DNA of 64,000 nucleotides from JAKAGZ01 sp964412105 (GTDB taxonomy: Bacteria > Bacteroidota > Ignavibacteria > Ignavibacteriales > Ignavibacteriaceae), in assembly GCA_964412105.1 (NCBI GenBank), contig CAYPNM010000010.1:23675-87674 (forward strand), in the 5' to 3' direction. Made by a program: the position numbers and the translations under genes. Each line of letters starts with the position of its first letter. Position 1 is the stretch's first letter. Shown here one piece after another: positions 27,545 to 35,712 of the stretch. The notes beneath the pieces were generated by a model that was not told where the DNA came from, searched no databases, and saw only the letters and a list, made by a program, of their open reading frames with translations.

Positions 27545-27841
27545 TCAGGAAGGGTTTGTGACACTTGGTTCGTTTAAAAGAAGCTTGATTTTTTTAACTT
27601 TATCAGTGGCCTGAACAATAAATTCTCTGTTTTTATTTTTCTCAATAAATAAATCATAAGCAATATTCAAGCATGCAATTATAGCTATTGTTTGTGCTGG
27701 CTGATCAGGAAGTTCCTCTTTTGTTTCTTCCATAATTTTATCAACGTAAATAGCTAATTCCTTAGCGATATCTTCATTTTCTACTAATAAAGAATATTCT
27801 TTGTCAAATATTTTTATTTTGAGCTTCTTTTTATCCGTCAT
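27545..27841 (-). CDS. zapA: Cell division protein ZapA
   Basis: A 98-residue protein starting KKLKIKIFDKEYSLLVEN, with the DIAKELAIYVDKIMEE helix and a C-terminal dimerisation helix, as in ZapA. ZapA bundles FtsZ filaments at the division site. It is about 45 nt downstream of a coiled-coil gene and immediately upstream of the 6S-like RNA, so the RNA may be processed from or transcribed alongside the zapA message. Confidence 0.88.
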   Translation of the reverse strand: MTDKKKLKIKIFDKEYSLLVENEDIAKELAIYVDKIMEETKEELPDQPAQTIAIIACLNIAYDLFIEKNKNREFIVQATDKVKKIKLLLNEPSVTNPS

Positions 27842-27887
27842 TTATGTCGCACCCGTCCAGTGCAATTTTTGTTAAGAACTATAATTT

Positions 27888-28214
27888 TTATCTGTCTGAA
27901 GACAGATGATAATCTATCCGCGAAATTAAATTTTGCAATTTAATTTTTAAGGTTTCGGTCTCCTTTGTATTTAATAAATAAGACAGCTTCCCTTCTTCCC
28001 CATCATGCTCAGAACGCACTTTCTCTAACTCGCTCTCCAGATTAACTATCTTCTGTGATAGTATGTTAATTTCTTTTTTGGCCTTATTTGCAAAATCTTC
28101 TAATTCCAGATTTCGCTCCATCAAGTCTTTGCATTTATTTAAAAGCACAGACGCCTGCGTTTCTACCGAACCGAGATCATTTAAAAGCATTTCATATTTT
28201 GTCTGATCTTGCAA
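27888..28214 (-). CDS. Small coiled-coil protein, possible ZapB-like partner of ZapA
   Basis: A 108-residue protein that is almost entirely heptad-patterned (about residues 5-95) with no membrane segment. It starts at TTG 28214 with AGAGGG upstream; an internal ATG at 28190 is possible. It is one base from the pheT stop and just upstream of zapA, the position where Bacteroidota carry a short coiled-coil cell-division protein. Function as a ZapB-like FtsZ-ring stabiliser is inferred from location and shape. Confidence 0.65.
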   Translation of the reverse strand: MQDQTKYEMLLNDLGSVETQASVLLNKCKDLMERNLELEDFANKAKKEINILSQKIVNLESELEKVRSEHDGEEGKLSYLLNTKETETLKIKLQNLISRIDYHLSSDR

Positions 28215-28215
28215 A

Positions 28216-30621
28216 TTAATTCCCTCTTAATTTTGCATTAAATTTATTTGTCACAGATTTAATTAATCTGCTAAATTCCTTCTCAACTTCATCCTCTGTA
28301 AGAGTTCTCTTTTCGGAATAATACTCAAGATTAAAAGCCAAACTCTTTTTCCCCATTCCAATCGATTCATTTTCGAACTGATCAAACAATTTAACGGATC
28401 TTAATAATTCCGAGCCTTCCTTCTTGATGAATTTTTCTACTTCATCATATTCCACATTATTATCAAAAATAAACGCAAAATCTCTGATGACTTTTGGATA
28501 TTTTAACGGCTCAGAGTATTTCCTTTTTTCTGTTTTGATTTTCTTTAATTCATCCAATAAATATTCAAAACAAAAAACATCCTCTTGAATATCAAATTGT
28601 TTAAGAACAGCCTTCTTTATTCTGCCGCCTCGCCCTATTTCGCTTTTTCTTGATTTTTTTGCCAAAAGCCAATCGAAGCAACAATTTTCACTGTGATAAT
28701 AGGAATCATTTAAAACATTGTCAAGTAAAATCTTACGCTCAAATGTTTGAAGCATTCCTTTCAACGTATAAAAATCGGCATTTTTTTCATTTTGATCCCA
28801 TTCTTTTGAACGAATTTTCCCGCTTAAAATGAAAATTAAGTTCTGAGACTCCTCAAAATCTTCAAAATTCTTTATCTCATTGGATGTCTTTTTATTGAAA
28901 ATATCGCCGATTTCGAACAATTGTAAATCCTTTTCGCCATATTTTATATTCTGAGAAATTACTGAAAGTGCCCCGGGAATCAATGAAGTGCGCAAATACT
29001 CCATATCAAGACTGAGAGGATTCATAATTTTAATATTTTCGCCGGTCAATGCAGCCTGATGTTTGGGCTGCAGCGGATTATTAATCATTTCATAAAATCC
29101 CATTGAACAGGCAGTCTCTCTAACCTTATCCGCAAAAGATGACTCGTCGCCTTTCTCTCCTAATGTAATAGAAATTTTTGAAACGGTAGGTATACTATCA
29201 TATCCATAAATTCTGGCAATTTCTTCAATGAGGTCTATTTCTCTTTCAATATCCGGTCTGAAAGTTGGAACGGATACAGTAACAGCTTTTGTCGATGTTG
29301 CGCTGATTTTCATTCCAAGTTTTTTAAGAATAGAGGTTACTAATCTGGATGAGATATAGTAGCCTAGTATTCTTTCAATTCTTTCAAATCTTATTTTTAT
29401 ATTCTTATTTTTTATCTTCTTGGGATAAACATCTATATTCCCTCGTAGTACGTCTCCATCAGCCAACTCTGATATCATTTGTGCGGTTCGATCTGCTGCA
29501 TAAAGCGTATTATTAGGATCAGTACCTCTTTCAAACCTATAGGAAGCATCAGTTCCCAAACCTAAACTTTTCGAGGTTCTTCTGATACTTGATGGATTAA
29601 AGAATGCACTCTCAATCAAAATATTTTTTGTATTGTCACTTATCTCGGAATTTTCACCTCCCATCACTCCGGCGATTGCAACAGGCTTTTCAGAGTCACA
29701 AATCATTAAGCTTCCGGATGGCAATTTACGTTCTTTAGAATCAAGAGTTGTGAATGAAGATTCTGTATTTGTACTTTTGACAATAATTTTTTGTCCGGTG
29801 AGCAAATCAAGATCAAACGCGTGCAATGGTTGACCGCACTCATACATAACATAATTTGTTATGTCAACAATATTATTCCTGGGGCGTAATCCAATTTTTT
29901 TTATCCGGTTTTTCAACCAGTCAGGTGATTCTTTGATAGTAACATTCCTTACAACTTTGCCTGTATATCTGGGACAATTAATCGGATCATGAATTTCTAT
30001 TGATGCAGCTGATGTTATTTTATTATTTGATTCTTTTAATTTTATCCTGGGAAGCATAAGTTTTCGATTAAATAAGGCGGCTAAATCTCTTGCAACCCCA
30101 ATATGTGAAAGTGCATCAGGTCTGTTTGGAGTAATACCGATTTCAAGAATAACATCATTTAGTCCAAGCGCTTTGGTAACTTTTGTCCCTGGTTTTAACT
30201 TTGAATCAAGAACAATTATACCCTCGTGATCATCGCTGAAAAGCAGCTCGTCCTCGGAGCAAATCATACCGTTTGATTCGATTCCGCGAATCTTTGCTTT
30301 GGAAATAGTGAAATTTCCTTTTGGTATTATTGTTCCTACAGGAGCAAAAACCACTTTCTGATCCTTATCTACATTAGGTGCACCGCATATGACCCGGAGT
30401 TCCTCCTTCCCATCAAAAACCCTGCATAGCGAAAGCCTGTCAGCATTTGGATGTTTTTGCTTTTCTTTAACAAGTGCGACAATAAATCCCTTGTAGGTTT
30501 CCGATTCATCTATAAAATCCTCAACTTCCAAACCTGCAAGAGTCAGTTTGGAAATAATTTCTTTTGTTGAAATTCCTTTCAGGTCAACGTATTCCTTAAG
30601 CCAGTTAAGTGATATTTTCAA
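28216..30621 (-). CDS. pheT: Phenylalanyl-tRNA synthetase beta subunit
   Basis: 801 residues with the full domain order: MKISLNWLKEYV N-terminus, tRNA-binding OB domain (about 40-150, CGAPNVDKDQKVVFAPVG), B3/B4 editing domain (about 210-370, VMGGENSEISDNTKNILIESAFF), B5 domain, catalytic-like core and C-terminal anticodon-binding FDX-ACB domain (KYPKVIRDFAFIFD to KFNAKLRG). It charges tRNA-Phe with PheS and edits Tyr-tRNA. The start is TTG at 30621, supported by the conserved N-terminus and GGAG upstream. Confidence 0.97.
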   Translation of the reverse strand: MKISLNWLKEYVDLKGISTKEIISKLTLAGLEVEDFIDESETYKGFIVALVKEKQKHPNADRLSLCRVFDGKEELRVICGAPNVDKDQKVVFAPVGTIIPKGNFTISKAKIRGIESNGMICSEDELLFSDDHEGIIVLDSKLKPGTKVTKALGLNDVILEIGITPNRPDALSHIGVARDLAALFNRKLMLPRIKLKESNNKITSAASIEIHDPINCPRYTGKVVRNVTIKESPDWLKNRIKKIGLRPRNNIVDITNYVMYECGQPLHAFDLDLLTGQKIIVKSTNTESSFTTLDSKERKLPSGSLMICDSEKPVAIAGVMGGENSEISDNTKNILIESAFFNPSSIRRTSKSLGLGTDASYRFERGTDPNNTLYAADRTAQMISELADGDVLRGNIDVYPKKIKNKNIKIRFERIERILGYYISSRLVTSILKKLGMKISATSTKAVTVSVPTFRPDIEREIDLIEEIARIYGYDSIPTVSKISITLGEKGDESSFADKVRETACSMGFYEMINNPLQPKHQAALTGENIKIMNPLSLDMEYLRTSLIPGALSVISQNIKYGEKDLQLFEIGDIFNKKTSNEIKNFEDFEESQNLIFILSGKIRSKEWDQNEKNADFYTLKGMLQTFERKILLDNVLNDSYYHSENCCFDWLLAKKSRKSEIGRGGRIKKAVLKQFDIQEDVFCFEYLLDELKKIKTEKRKYSEPLKYPKVIRDFAFIFDNNVEYDEVEKFIKKEGSELLRSVKLFDQFENESIGMGKKSLAFNLEYYSEKRTLTEDEVEKEFSRLIKSVTNKFNAKLRGN

Positions 30622-30636
30622 TCTAATATCTCCATA

Positions 30637-31650
30637 TCAAAACTGTTTTAAGAATCTAAGATCATTTTCAAAAAAGACTCTGATATCCGTTATACCATAT
30701 TTTAACATTGCTGTTCTTTCAATGCCCATTCCAAATGCATAACCTGTATATTTTTCAGAATTATATCCGACATATTTAAAAACATTCGGATCAACCATTC
30801 CGCATCCCAAAATTTCCAGCCAACCCGTCTGTTTGCAGACTTTGCATCCTTTACCGTGACATAAAAAGCAGGTAATATCCATTTCAGCACTAGGTTCCGT
30901 AAATGGGAAAAAACTTGTACGGAATCGATATTTTAGGTCATCCCCATAAAACTGGTTTGCGAAAGAAACCAGAGTCCCTTTAAGTTCTGCAAATGTTACA
31001 TCTGTATCTACATATAATCCTTCCACCTGGTGAAACATACAATAACTTCTGGCACTTACGGCTTCGTTTCTGTACACCCTTCCGGGCATTATTGCCCTCA
31101 CCGGAGGCTTTTGTTTTTCCATTAACCTTATTTGTACCGGAGAAGTATGAGTGCGGAGGACAAAGTCTTTATTGATGAAAAATGTGTCCTGCATATCTCT
31201 GGCCGGATGATCGGGAGCAAAATTTAAGGCTTCAAAGTTGTAGTAATCAGATTCAAGTTCAGGACCTTCGTAAACTGAAAAACCCATACCCTTAAAAATC
31301 GCTTTTATTTCATCAAGGGTCTGCGTAAGAATATGTCTGCTTCCAATTTGTATCTGACTACCTGGCAGAGTAAGATCGATTCTGCTTTCTTTTGAATCAG
31401 AAGCAGATTCTAACTTGTTCTTTAAGGAATTAAATAATTCATTTGCTCTGGCTCTTAATGAATTTAAAGACTTCCCCAATGCAGGTTTTTCTTCATTGGA
31501 AGCATTTTTCAGTTCATCAAATAGTGATGAAATGCGCCCGTTTCGTCCAATGTATTTTATTCTTAATTGCTCTAGTTGCTGCAAACTCTGAACAGATTGA
31601 AGTTCAGAATCAAAATCATTTGAAACTAGTTTGATTTTTTCGTCAAGCAT
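30637..31650 (-). CDS. pheS: Phenylalanyl-tRNA synthetase alpha subunit
   Basis: A 337-residue class II catalytic subunit. Motif 2 is around FHQVEGLYVDTDVTFAELKG, and motif 3 is AFGMGIERTAMLKYGI near the C-terminus. The N-terminal coiled coil (about 1-85) contacts tRNA-Phe. Unusually for many PheS, there is a CFLCHGKGCKVCKQTGW cysteine cluster near residues 265-280; this four-cysteine insert looks like a small zinc-binding motif. The stop is 15 nt from the pheT start. Confidence 0.97.
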   Translation of the reverse strand: MLDEKIKLVSNDFDSELQSVQSLQQLEQLRIKYIGRNGRISSLFDELKNASNEEKPALGKSLNSLRARANELFNSLKNKLESASDSKESRIDLTLPGSQIQIGSRHILTQTLDEIKAIFKGMGFSVYEGPELESDYYNFEALNFAPDHPARDMQDTFFINKDFVLRTHTSPVQIRLMEKQKPPVRAIMPGRVYRNEAVSARSYCMFHQVEGLYVDTDVTFAELKGTLVSFANQFYGDDLKYRFRTSFFPFTEPSAEMDITCFLCHGKGCKVCKQTGWLEILGCGMVDPNVFKYVGYNSEKYTGYAFGMGIERTAMLKYGITDIRVFFENDLRFLKQF

Positions 31651-31680
31651 CTAGGTGAAATTTAAATTTTAAAAAGAATT

Positions 31681-31710
31681 CCCCTTTAAAACAATAATTG
31701 TTTATCGGGG
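31681..31710 (-). promoter_or_regulatory. Hairpin between rplT and pheS (terminator or attenuator)
   Basis: CCCC and AAACA pair with GGGG and TGTTT around a short AT loop, and on the minus strand the stem is followed a few bases later by CTTTTT. It could partly terminate the infC-rpmI-rplT transcript or attenuate pheST. No leader peptide rich in Phe codons is obvious. Confidence 0.45.
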
Positions 31711-31721
31711 GAATAAAAAAA

Positions 31722-32069
31722 TTAGTTATTAGAAAAATTCACCAATTCAGTAAATGCTGATGGATTTTCAATAGCAAGATTTGCAAGAACTTTCCTGTTA
31801 ATGGTTACGCCTTTCTCATCTAGTGCGTGAATTAACCTTGAATATGTAGTTCCGTTTTGTCGCGCCGCAGCATTTATTCTAATAATCCAGAGATTCCTGA
31901 AAGTTCTTTTTTTAAGTCTCCTGTCTCTGTATGCGTGAACAAGCCCTTTCTCTACGTGGTTTTTTGCGACTGTGTAAACTTTACTTCGTGCTCCCCAATA
32001 ACCTTTTGCCTGGTCTAATATTTTCTTACGTCTTTTGTGTGAAGCAACTTTATTTTTTGAACGTGGCAT
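31722..32069 (-). CDS. rplT: Ribosomal protein L20
   Basis: A 115-residue basic protein with the family pattern PRSKNKVASHKRRKKILDQAKGYWG and LWIIRINAAARQNGTTYSRLIHAL. L20 nucleates 50S assembly on 23S rRNA and represses its own operon in many bacteria. It ends the infC-rpmI-rplT transcription unit, 18 nt after rpmI. Confidence 0.98.
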   Translation of the reverse strand: MPRSKNKVASHKRRKKILDQAKGYWGARSKVYTVAKNHVEKGLVHAYRDRRLKKRTFRNLWIIRINAAARQNGTTYSRLIHALDEKGVTINRKVLANLAIENPSAFTELVNFSNN

Positions 32070-32087
32070 CTCCTATCCTTTTTTAAT

Positions 32088-32279
32088 TTATTGAAGCATT
32101 ATTTTTACGCGTTTTTGTTCGGCATCCGAAACCAATGTAGCGTGTCTGAGGTTTCTTTTCCGCTTGGTACTCTTTGAAGTAAGAATATGACTCTTATAAG
32201 CCTTTTTTCTTTTAAATTTACCAGAGGCAGTTTTTCTGAAAGTTTTTCTGGCACCGCTATTACTTTTCATTTTTGGCAT
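32088..32279 (-). CDS. rpmI: Ribosomal protein L35
   Basis: A 63-residue basic protein starting MPKMKSNSGARKTFRKT with the conserved KSHILTSKSTKRKRNLRHA core. I set the start at ATG 32279; an in-frame GTG at 32294 would add five residues that the family does not have. It lies between infC and rplT, the usual order. Confidence 0.96.
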   Translation of the reverse strand: MPKMKSNSGARKTFRKTASGKFKRKKAYKSHILTSKSTKRKRNLRHATLVSDAEQKRVKIMLQ

Positions 32280-32305
32280 AGTTTTATCCTGCACTTATTA
32301 GATTT

Positions 32306-32842
32306 TTAATTATTCTTTTTACTTTTTGTTTTAGCCGGAATTAGTATAATATTCATGTTCCGCCCTTCCATTTTAATTGGAGATTCAACTTTTCCAATTT
32401 CCTCCACCTTTTCAATAAATCTATTCAAAAGTTCTTCTCCCTGCTCCGTATAAGCCAATTCTCTTCCCTTAAACATTACAGAAACTTTTACTTTATTTCC
32501 TTCTTCAAGAAAATTTATGGCATGTTTAACCTTAAATTCAAAATCATGAACATCCGTGTTCGGATGAAGCCTGATCTCTTTAAGAACAGAAACAGTTTGA
32601 TTTTTCCTTTGCAGTTTTTCTCTTTTTTGCTGTTCGTATCTAAACTTTCCGTAATCTATAATTTTACAGACAGGCGGCTTCGCTTGCGGGGCAATTTCAA
32701 TCAGGTCTTGCCCTCTTTCGCTCGAAATTTTTAATGCATCCTTTACATTAAAAATCCCTAACTGCGTACCATCAATATCGATTACTCTTACCTGAGAAGC
32801 TCGAATCTCCTCATTAACTCTTACATTATCTTTTTGGGCGAT
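32306..32842 (-). CDS. infC: Translation initiation factor IF-3, initiated at a non-canonical AUC codon
   Basis: A frame encoding 178 residues is recognisable as IF-3: VRVNEEIRASQVRVIDIDG and LIEIAPQAKPPVCKIIDYGKF in the N-domain, then FKGRELAY and KMEGRNMNIILIPAK in the C-domain. No ATG, GTG or TTG lies between the in-frame upstream TAG and this conserved start. The only plausible initiator is ATC at 32842-32840, with AGAGG six bases upstream. E. coli infC likewise uses AUU, which lets IF-3 repress its own synthesis by rejecting non-standard start codons, so the same autoregulation is likely. The first residues are I-A-Q-K-D-N by codon (Met by initiation). Confidence 0.93.
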   Translation of the reverse strand: MAQKDNVRVNEEIRASQVRVIDIDGTQLGIFNVKDALKISSERGQDLIEIAPQAKPPVCKIIDYGKFRYEQQKREKLQRKNQTVSVLKEIRLHPNTDVHDFEFKVKHAINFLEEGNKVKVSVMFKGRELAYTEQGEELLNRFIEKVEEIGKVESPIKMEGRNMNIILIPAKTKSKKNN

Positions 32843-32877
32843 ATAAAACCTCTATAAATATTATTAAATCCAGTTTG

Positions 32878-34815
32878 TTAACTTTTATTTTTTATAATAT
32901 CTTTAATATTATTGATAAATTCTGACAAAGACAAAGCCCCTTTATCCCCTTCCCTGTGCTTTCGAACCGAAACGGATTTTGATTCTCTTTCTTTCTCACC
33001 AACAACAAGCATATACGATATTTTTTGGATTTCCCATTCCCTTATTTTATAGCCTATTTTTTCATTTCTATCATCCAATTCAGCGCGTATTCCGTTCTTT
33101 TTAAGCTCTTCAAATACAGTTTTTCCATAATCCTGGAAATGTTGCGAAACGGGAATTACAACAGCCTGAATGGGCGCCAACCACAGCGGAAATTCTCCTG
33201 CATAGTGTTCTATCAGCACACCAATAAATCTTTCAAGCGAACCGAAAGGAGCACGATGAATTACTACAGGTCTGTGCTTCTGACCGTCATTTCCCACATA
33301 TTGAAGATCAAATCTTTCCGGCATTACGTAGTCAACCTGCACGGTTCCAAGCTGCCATTTTCGCCCAAGCACGTCCTTTACCATAAAGTCGATTTTAGGG
33401 CCATAAAACGCAGCCTCACCTTCAGCAACCACATAATTCAATTTCATCTCATCAGCGGCTTCTTTGATTTCCTTTTGTGCCCTTTCCCACATTTTTATAT
33501 CGCCGCCGTACTTTTCTGAATCATCATCTCTGAAAGATAGCTGAGTAACAAAATCCTTAAATCCCATCTGATCAAAAACCACCTGAATCAATTCTATAAC
33601 ATTACATACTTCGTCCTTCAATTGATCTTCTCTTACAAAGATATGAGAATCATCAACTGCAAAAGATCTTACCCGTGTCAATCCATTGAGTTCTCCGGAT
33701 TGTTCATACCTGTAAACAGTTCCAAACTCTGCCAGCCTTATAGGCAAATCCCTGTAACTTCTCGGCTTTGAAGCATAAATTTGAAAATGGTGAGGACAAT
33801 TCATTGGCTTCAATAGATATTCTTCCTTACCGTCTTCAAGCTCAATTGGTGGAAACTGACTATCCTTATAATAGGGATAATGACCACTTGTCTTGTATAG
33901 ATTTATATTTCCTATATGAGGAGTAATAACGGGTTCATATCCTCTTTTTCGTTGTTCTTCCCTTAAATAATTCTCGAGTGTTTCTCTTAAAATTGCTCCT
34001 TTTGGTAACCAGATTGGAAGCCCGCTTCCAACATTGTTAGAGATCAGAAAAAGCTCAAGTTCCTTTCCAAGCTTTCGGTGATCTCGTTTTTTTGCTTCTT
34101 CAAGTCTTTCGAGATATTCATCCAGCATTTTCTTTTTAGGAAAAGAGACGCCGTAAATTCTCTGCAGTTGTTTATTATTTTCATCCCCTCTCCAATATGA
34201 ACCAGAGACACTAAGCAATTTTACATACTTTATCCTACCCGCAGTAGGCAGATGGGGACCGGTACACAGATCAGTAAATTTCCCTTCGTTATATATACTT
34301 ATAGTTTCATCATTCTCGTTAATGCCGCTCAATATTTCAAGTTTATATTCGTCTCCCTTTTCTTTGAAAAAGGAAATTGCCTTATCCTTTGTGAGTTCGA
34401 CCCTTTCAAATGAATTATCTTCATGTGCGATTTCTATCATTTTATTTTCGATAGTCTGAAGATCGTTTTCACTTAATTTGGTATTAATATCAAAATCATA
34501 ATAAAAACCACTTTCGATTGCAGGGCCCACACCAAATTTTGCTTCTGGATAAATTGATAAAATTGCATGTGCCATTAAATGAGATGTAGAATGCCAGTAA
34601 ACTTCTTTTCCTTTATCATCGTTGAACGTTAAAACTTTTACAACAGCATTGTTATTAATAGGCAAGTTTAAATCATGCACTATGCCGTTAACTTCAACTG
34701 CAAGGGCATCCTGAGCCAAACGCTGTGAAATGCTTTCAGCCACCTGCTTGCCGGTAACACCTTTTTCATATTCTTTTGTGTTTCCGTCTGGAAATGTAAT
34801 TTTTATTTTTTCCAT
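32878..34815 (-). CDS. thrS: Threonyl-tRNA synthetase
   Basis: 645 residues: TGS domain (KIKITFPDGNTKEYEKGVTG), editing domain with HSTSHLMAHA and CTGPHLP (zinc-type His/Cys motif), then the class II core with MNCPHHFQIY (zinc-ligand Cys), VDDSHIF and HRAPFGSLERFIGVL, and an anticodon domain. I start at ATG 34815; an upstream in-frame ATG at 34890 would lie inside the tRNA-Val gene and adds residues absent from the family. The gene ends about 36 nt before infC. Confidence 0.97.
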   Translation of the reverse strand: MEKIKITFPDGNTKEYEKGVTGKQVAESISQRLAQDALAVEVNGIVHDLNLPINNNAVVKVLTFNDDKGKEVYWHSTSHLMAHAILSIYPEAKFGVGPAIESGFYYDFDINTKLSENDLQTIENKMIEIAHEDNSFERVELTKDKAISFFKEKGDEYKLEILSGINENDETISIYNEGKFTDLCTGPHLPTAGRIKYVKLLSVSGSYWRGDENNKQLQRIYGVSFPKKKMLDEYLERLEEAKKRDHRKLGKELELFLISNNVGSGLPIWLPKGAILRETLENYLREEQRKRGYEPVITPHIGNINLYKTSGHYPYYKDSQFPPIELEDGKEEYLLKPMNCPHHFQIYASKPRSYRDLPIRLAEFGTVYRYEQSGELNGLTRVRSFAVDDSHIFVREDQLKDEVCNVIELIQVVFDQMGFKDFVTQLSFRDDDSEKYGGDIKMWERAQKEIKEAADEMKLNYVVAEGEAAFYGPKIDFMVKDVLGRKWQLGTVQVDYVMPERFDLQYVGNDGQKHRPVVIHRAPFGSLERFIGVLIEHYAGEFPLWLAPIQAVVIPVSQHFQDYGKTVFEELKKNGIRAELDDRNEKIGYKIREWEIQKISYMLVVGEKERESKSVSVRKHREGDKGALSLSEFINNIKDIIKNKS

Positions 34816-34853
34816 AATCTCATTAAAAAAAATCGGAGTTGCCTCCGAGACTG

Positions 34854-34927
34854 TGGGTTCTAAAGGATTCGAACCTTTGACCTTCTGCACGTCAAGCAGA
34901 CGCTCTAACCAACTGAGCTAAGAACCC
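34854..34927 (-). tRNA. tRNA-Val (anticodon GAC)
   Basis: The 74-nt cloverleaf has a 7-bp acceptor stem GGGTTCT/AGAACCC and a D arm TAGCTCAGTTGGTTAGAGC. The anticodon stem TCTGC/GCAGA encloses loop TTGACGT, so the anticodon is GAC (Val). The T arm is AAAGGTTCGAATCCTTT. The 3' CCA is not encoded. Confidence 0.95.
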
Positions 34928-35020
34928 CGGAACCGATTTCGAAATCAGATTTAAGATAAAATGATTTTAAACTACTTATAAATCCAAAATTATCAACCTG
35001 AATTCCTAAATTTTTTATTG

Positions 35021-35106
35021 TACCGAGAGCCGGACTCGAACCGGCACGGGAATAAATTCCCACAGGATTTTAAGTCCTGTGCGTCTACCAATTCCGCCAT
35101 CCCGGC
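35021..35106 (-). tRNA. tRNA-Leu (anticodon TAA)
   Basis: The 86-nt class II tRNA has an acceptor stem GCCGGGA/TCTCGGT with two G-U pairs and a D arm TGGCGGAATTGGTAGACGC. The anticodon stem CAGGA/TCCTG has loop CTTAAAA, so the anticodon is TAA (Leu). A short variable arm TGGGAATTTATTCCC is present, and the T arm is GCCGGTTCGAGTCCGGC. No CCA is encoded. Confidence 0.95.
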
Positions 35107-35297
35107 AATTTAATTGGTTTTTTTCAAGAAATAAGACATTTTAAGCTTATAAATATAGAGAAAGAGCTTAATTTTTGCAAGAATAGTGAAAGGAATTGAT
35201 TAAATGAGCTTAACTATTTTTAATCAGAATAATTATTTAGATCGACCCTAATACCTGAAATTAACTTTTCGGCAATATCTAAATATTGCAAATGCAG

Positions 35298-35555
35298 TCA
35301 ATGCGATTTCGCTCGCTTTGTTTCGTGAATCAGAATATCCTGGATTTTTTGCATTTCGGGCACTCTTCCCTGTAAAACAACCTTATCATTTATTACAAGG
35401 CTGGGCGTATGAGTTATACCATATTTGTTAATTTGTCTCTTATCAACTACATTTTCAACTTTTGTTCTTATTCTTAGAGCCTTGACTGCTCCTTTTGTTC
35501 TTTCAATCAGTGGTCTCGAATCAGAAGAATTGTCATGCAAAACTTTTACTTTCAT
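35298..35555 (-). CDS. Thioredoxin-fold protein (redox-active disulfide protein 2 type) lacking both catalytic cysteines
   Basis: An 85-residue protein with the pattern of small thioredoxin_3-type proteins: MKVKVL strand, helix, KYGITHTPSLVIND with the cis-proline after Thr, and VVLQGRVPEMQKIQDIL. In the family the first loop carries CxxC at about positions 10 and 13; here both are serine (Ser10, Ser13) and the protein has no cysteine at all. It therefore cannot do dithiol chemistry and may bind a partner or act as a chaperone-like module. It is a lone gene downstream of tRNA-Leu. Confidence 0.75.
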   Translation of the reverse strand: MKVKVLHDNSSDSRPLIERTKGAVKALRIRTKVENVVDKRQINKYGITHTPSLVINDKVVLQGRVPEMQKIQDILIHETKRAKSH

Positions 35556-35712
35556 AATACCCTCATTTTAGCGATCTTTTTTTGAAATACTCAATCAATA
35601 TGCCAGCTTTATAAAGAAATACAATGAAAATTTCAATACTAAATGAGATGTATTTTTTAACACATGATAAAATAGAGCTGATTTGTCCTAAATGTGAGAA
35701 ACGTATTTGTGC

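Noticed and set aside
27355..27564. A 69-codon frame over the zapA-rny gap
   Set aside because: It overlaps the end of zapA, has no family features, and the interval is better explained by an RNA fold.
34815..34890. Upstream in-frame ATG for thrS
   Set aside because: The extension overlaps the tRNA-Val gene and adds residues absent from the TGS domain; ATG 34815 fits the family.
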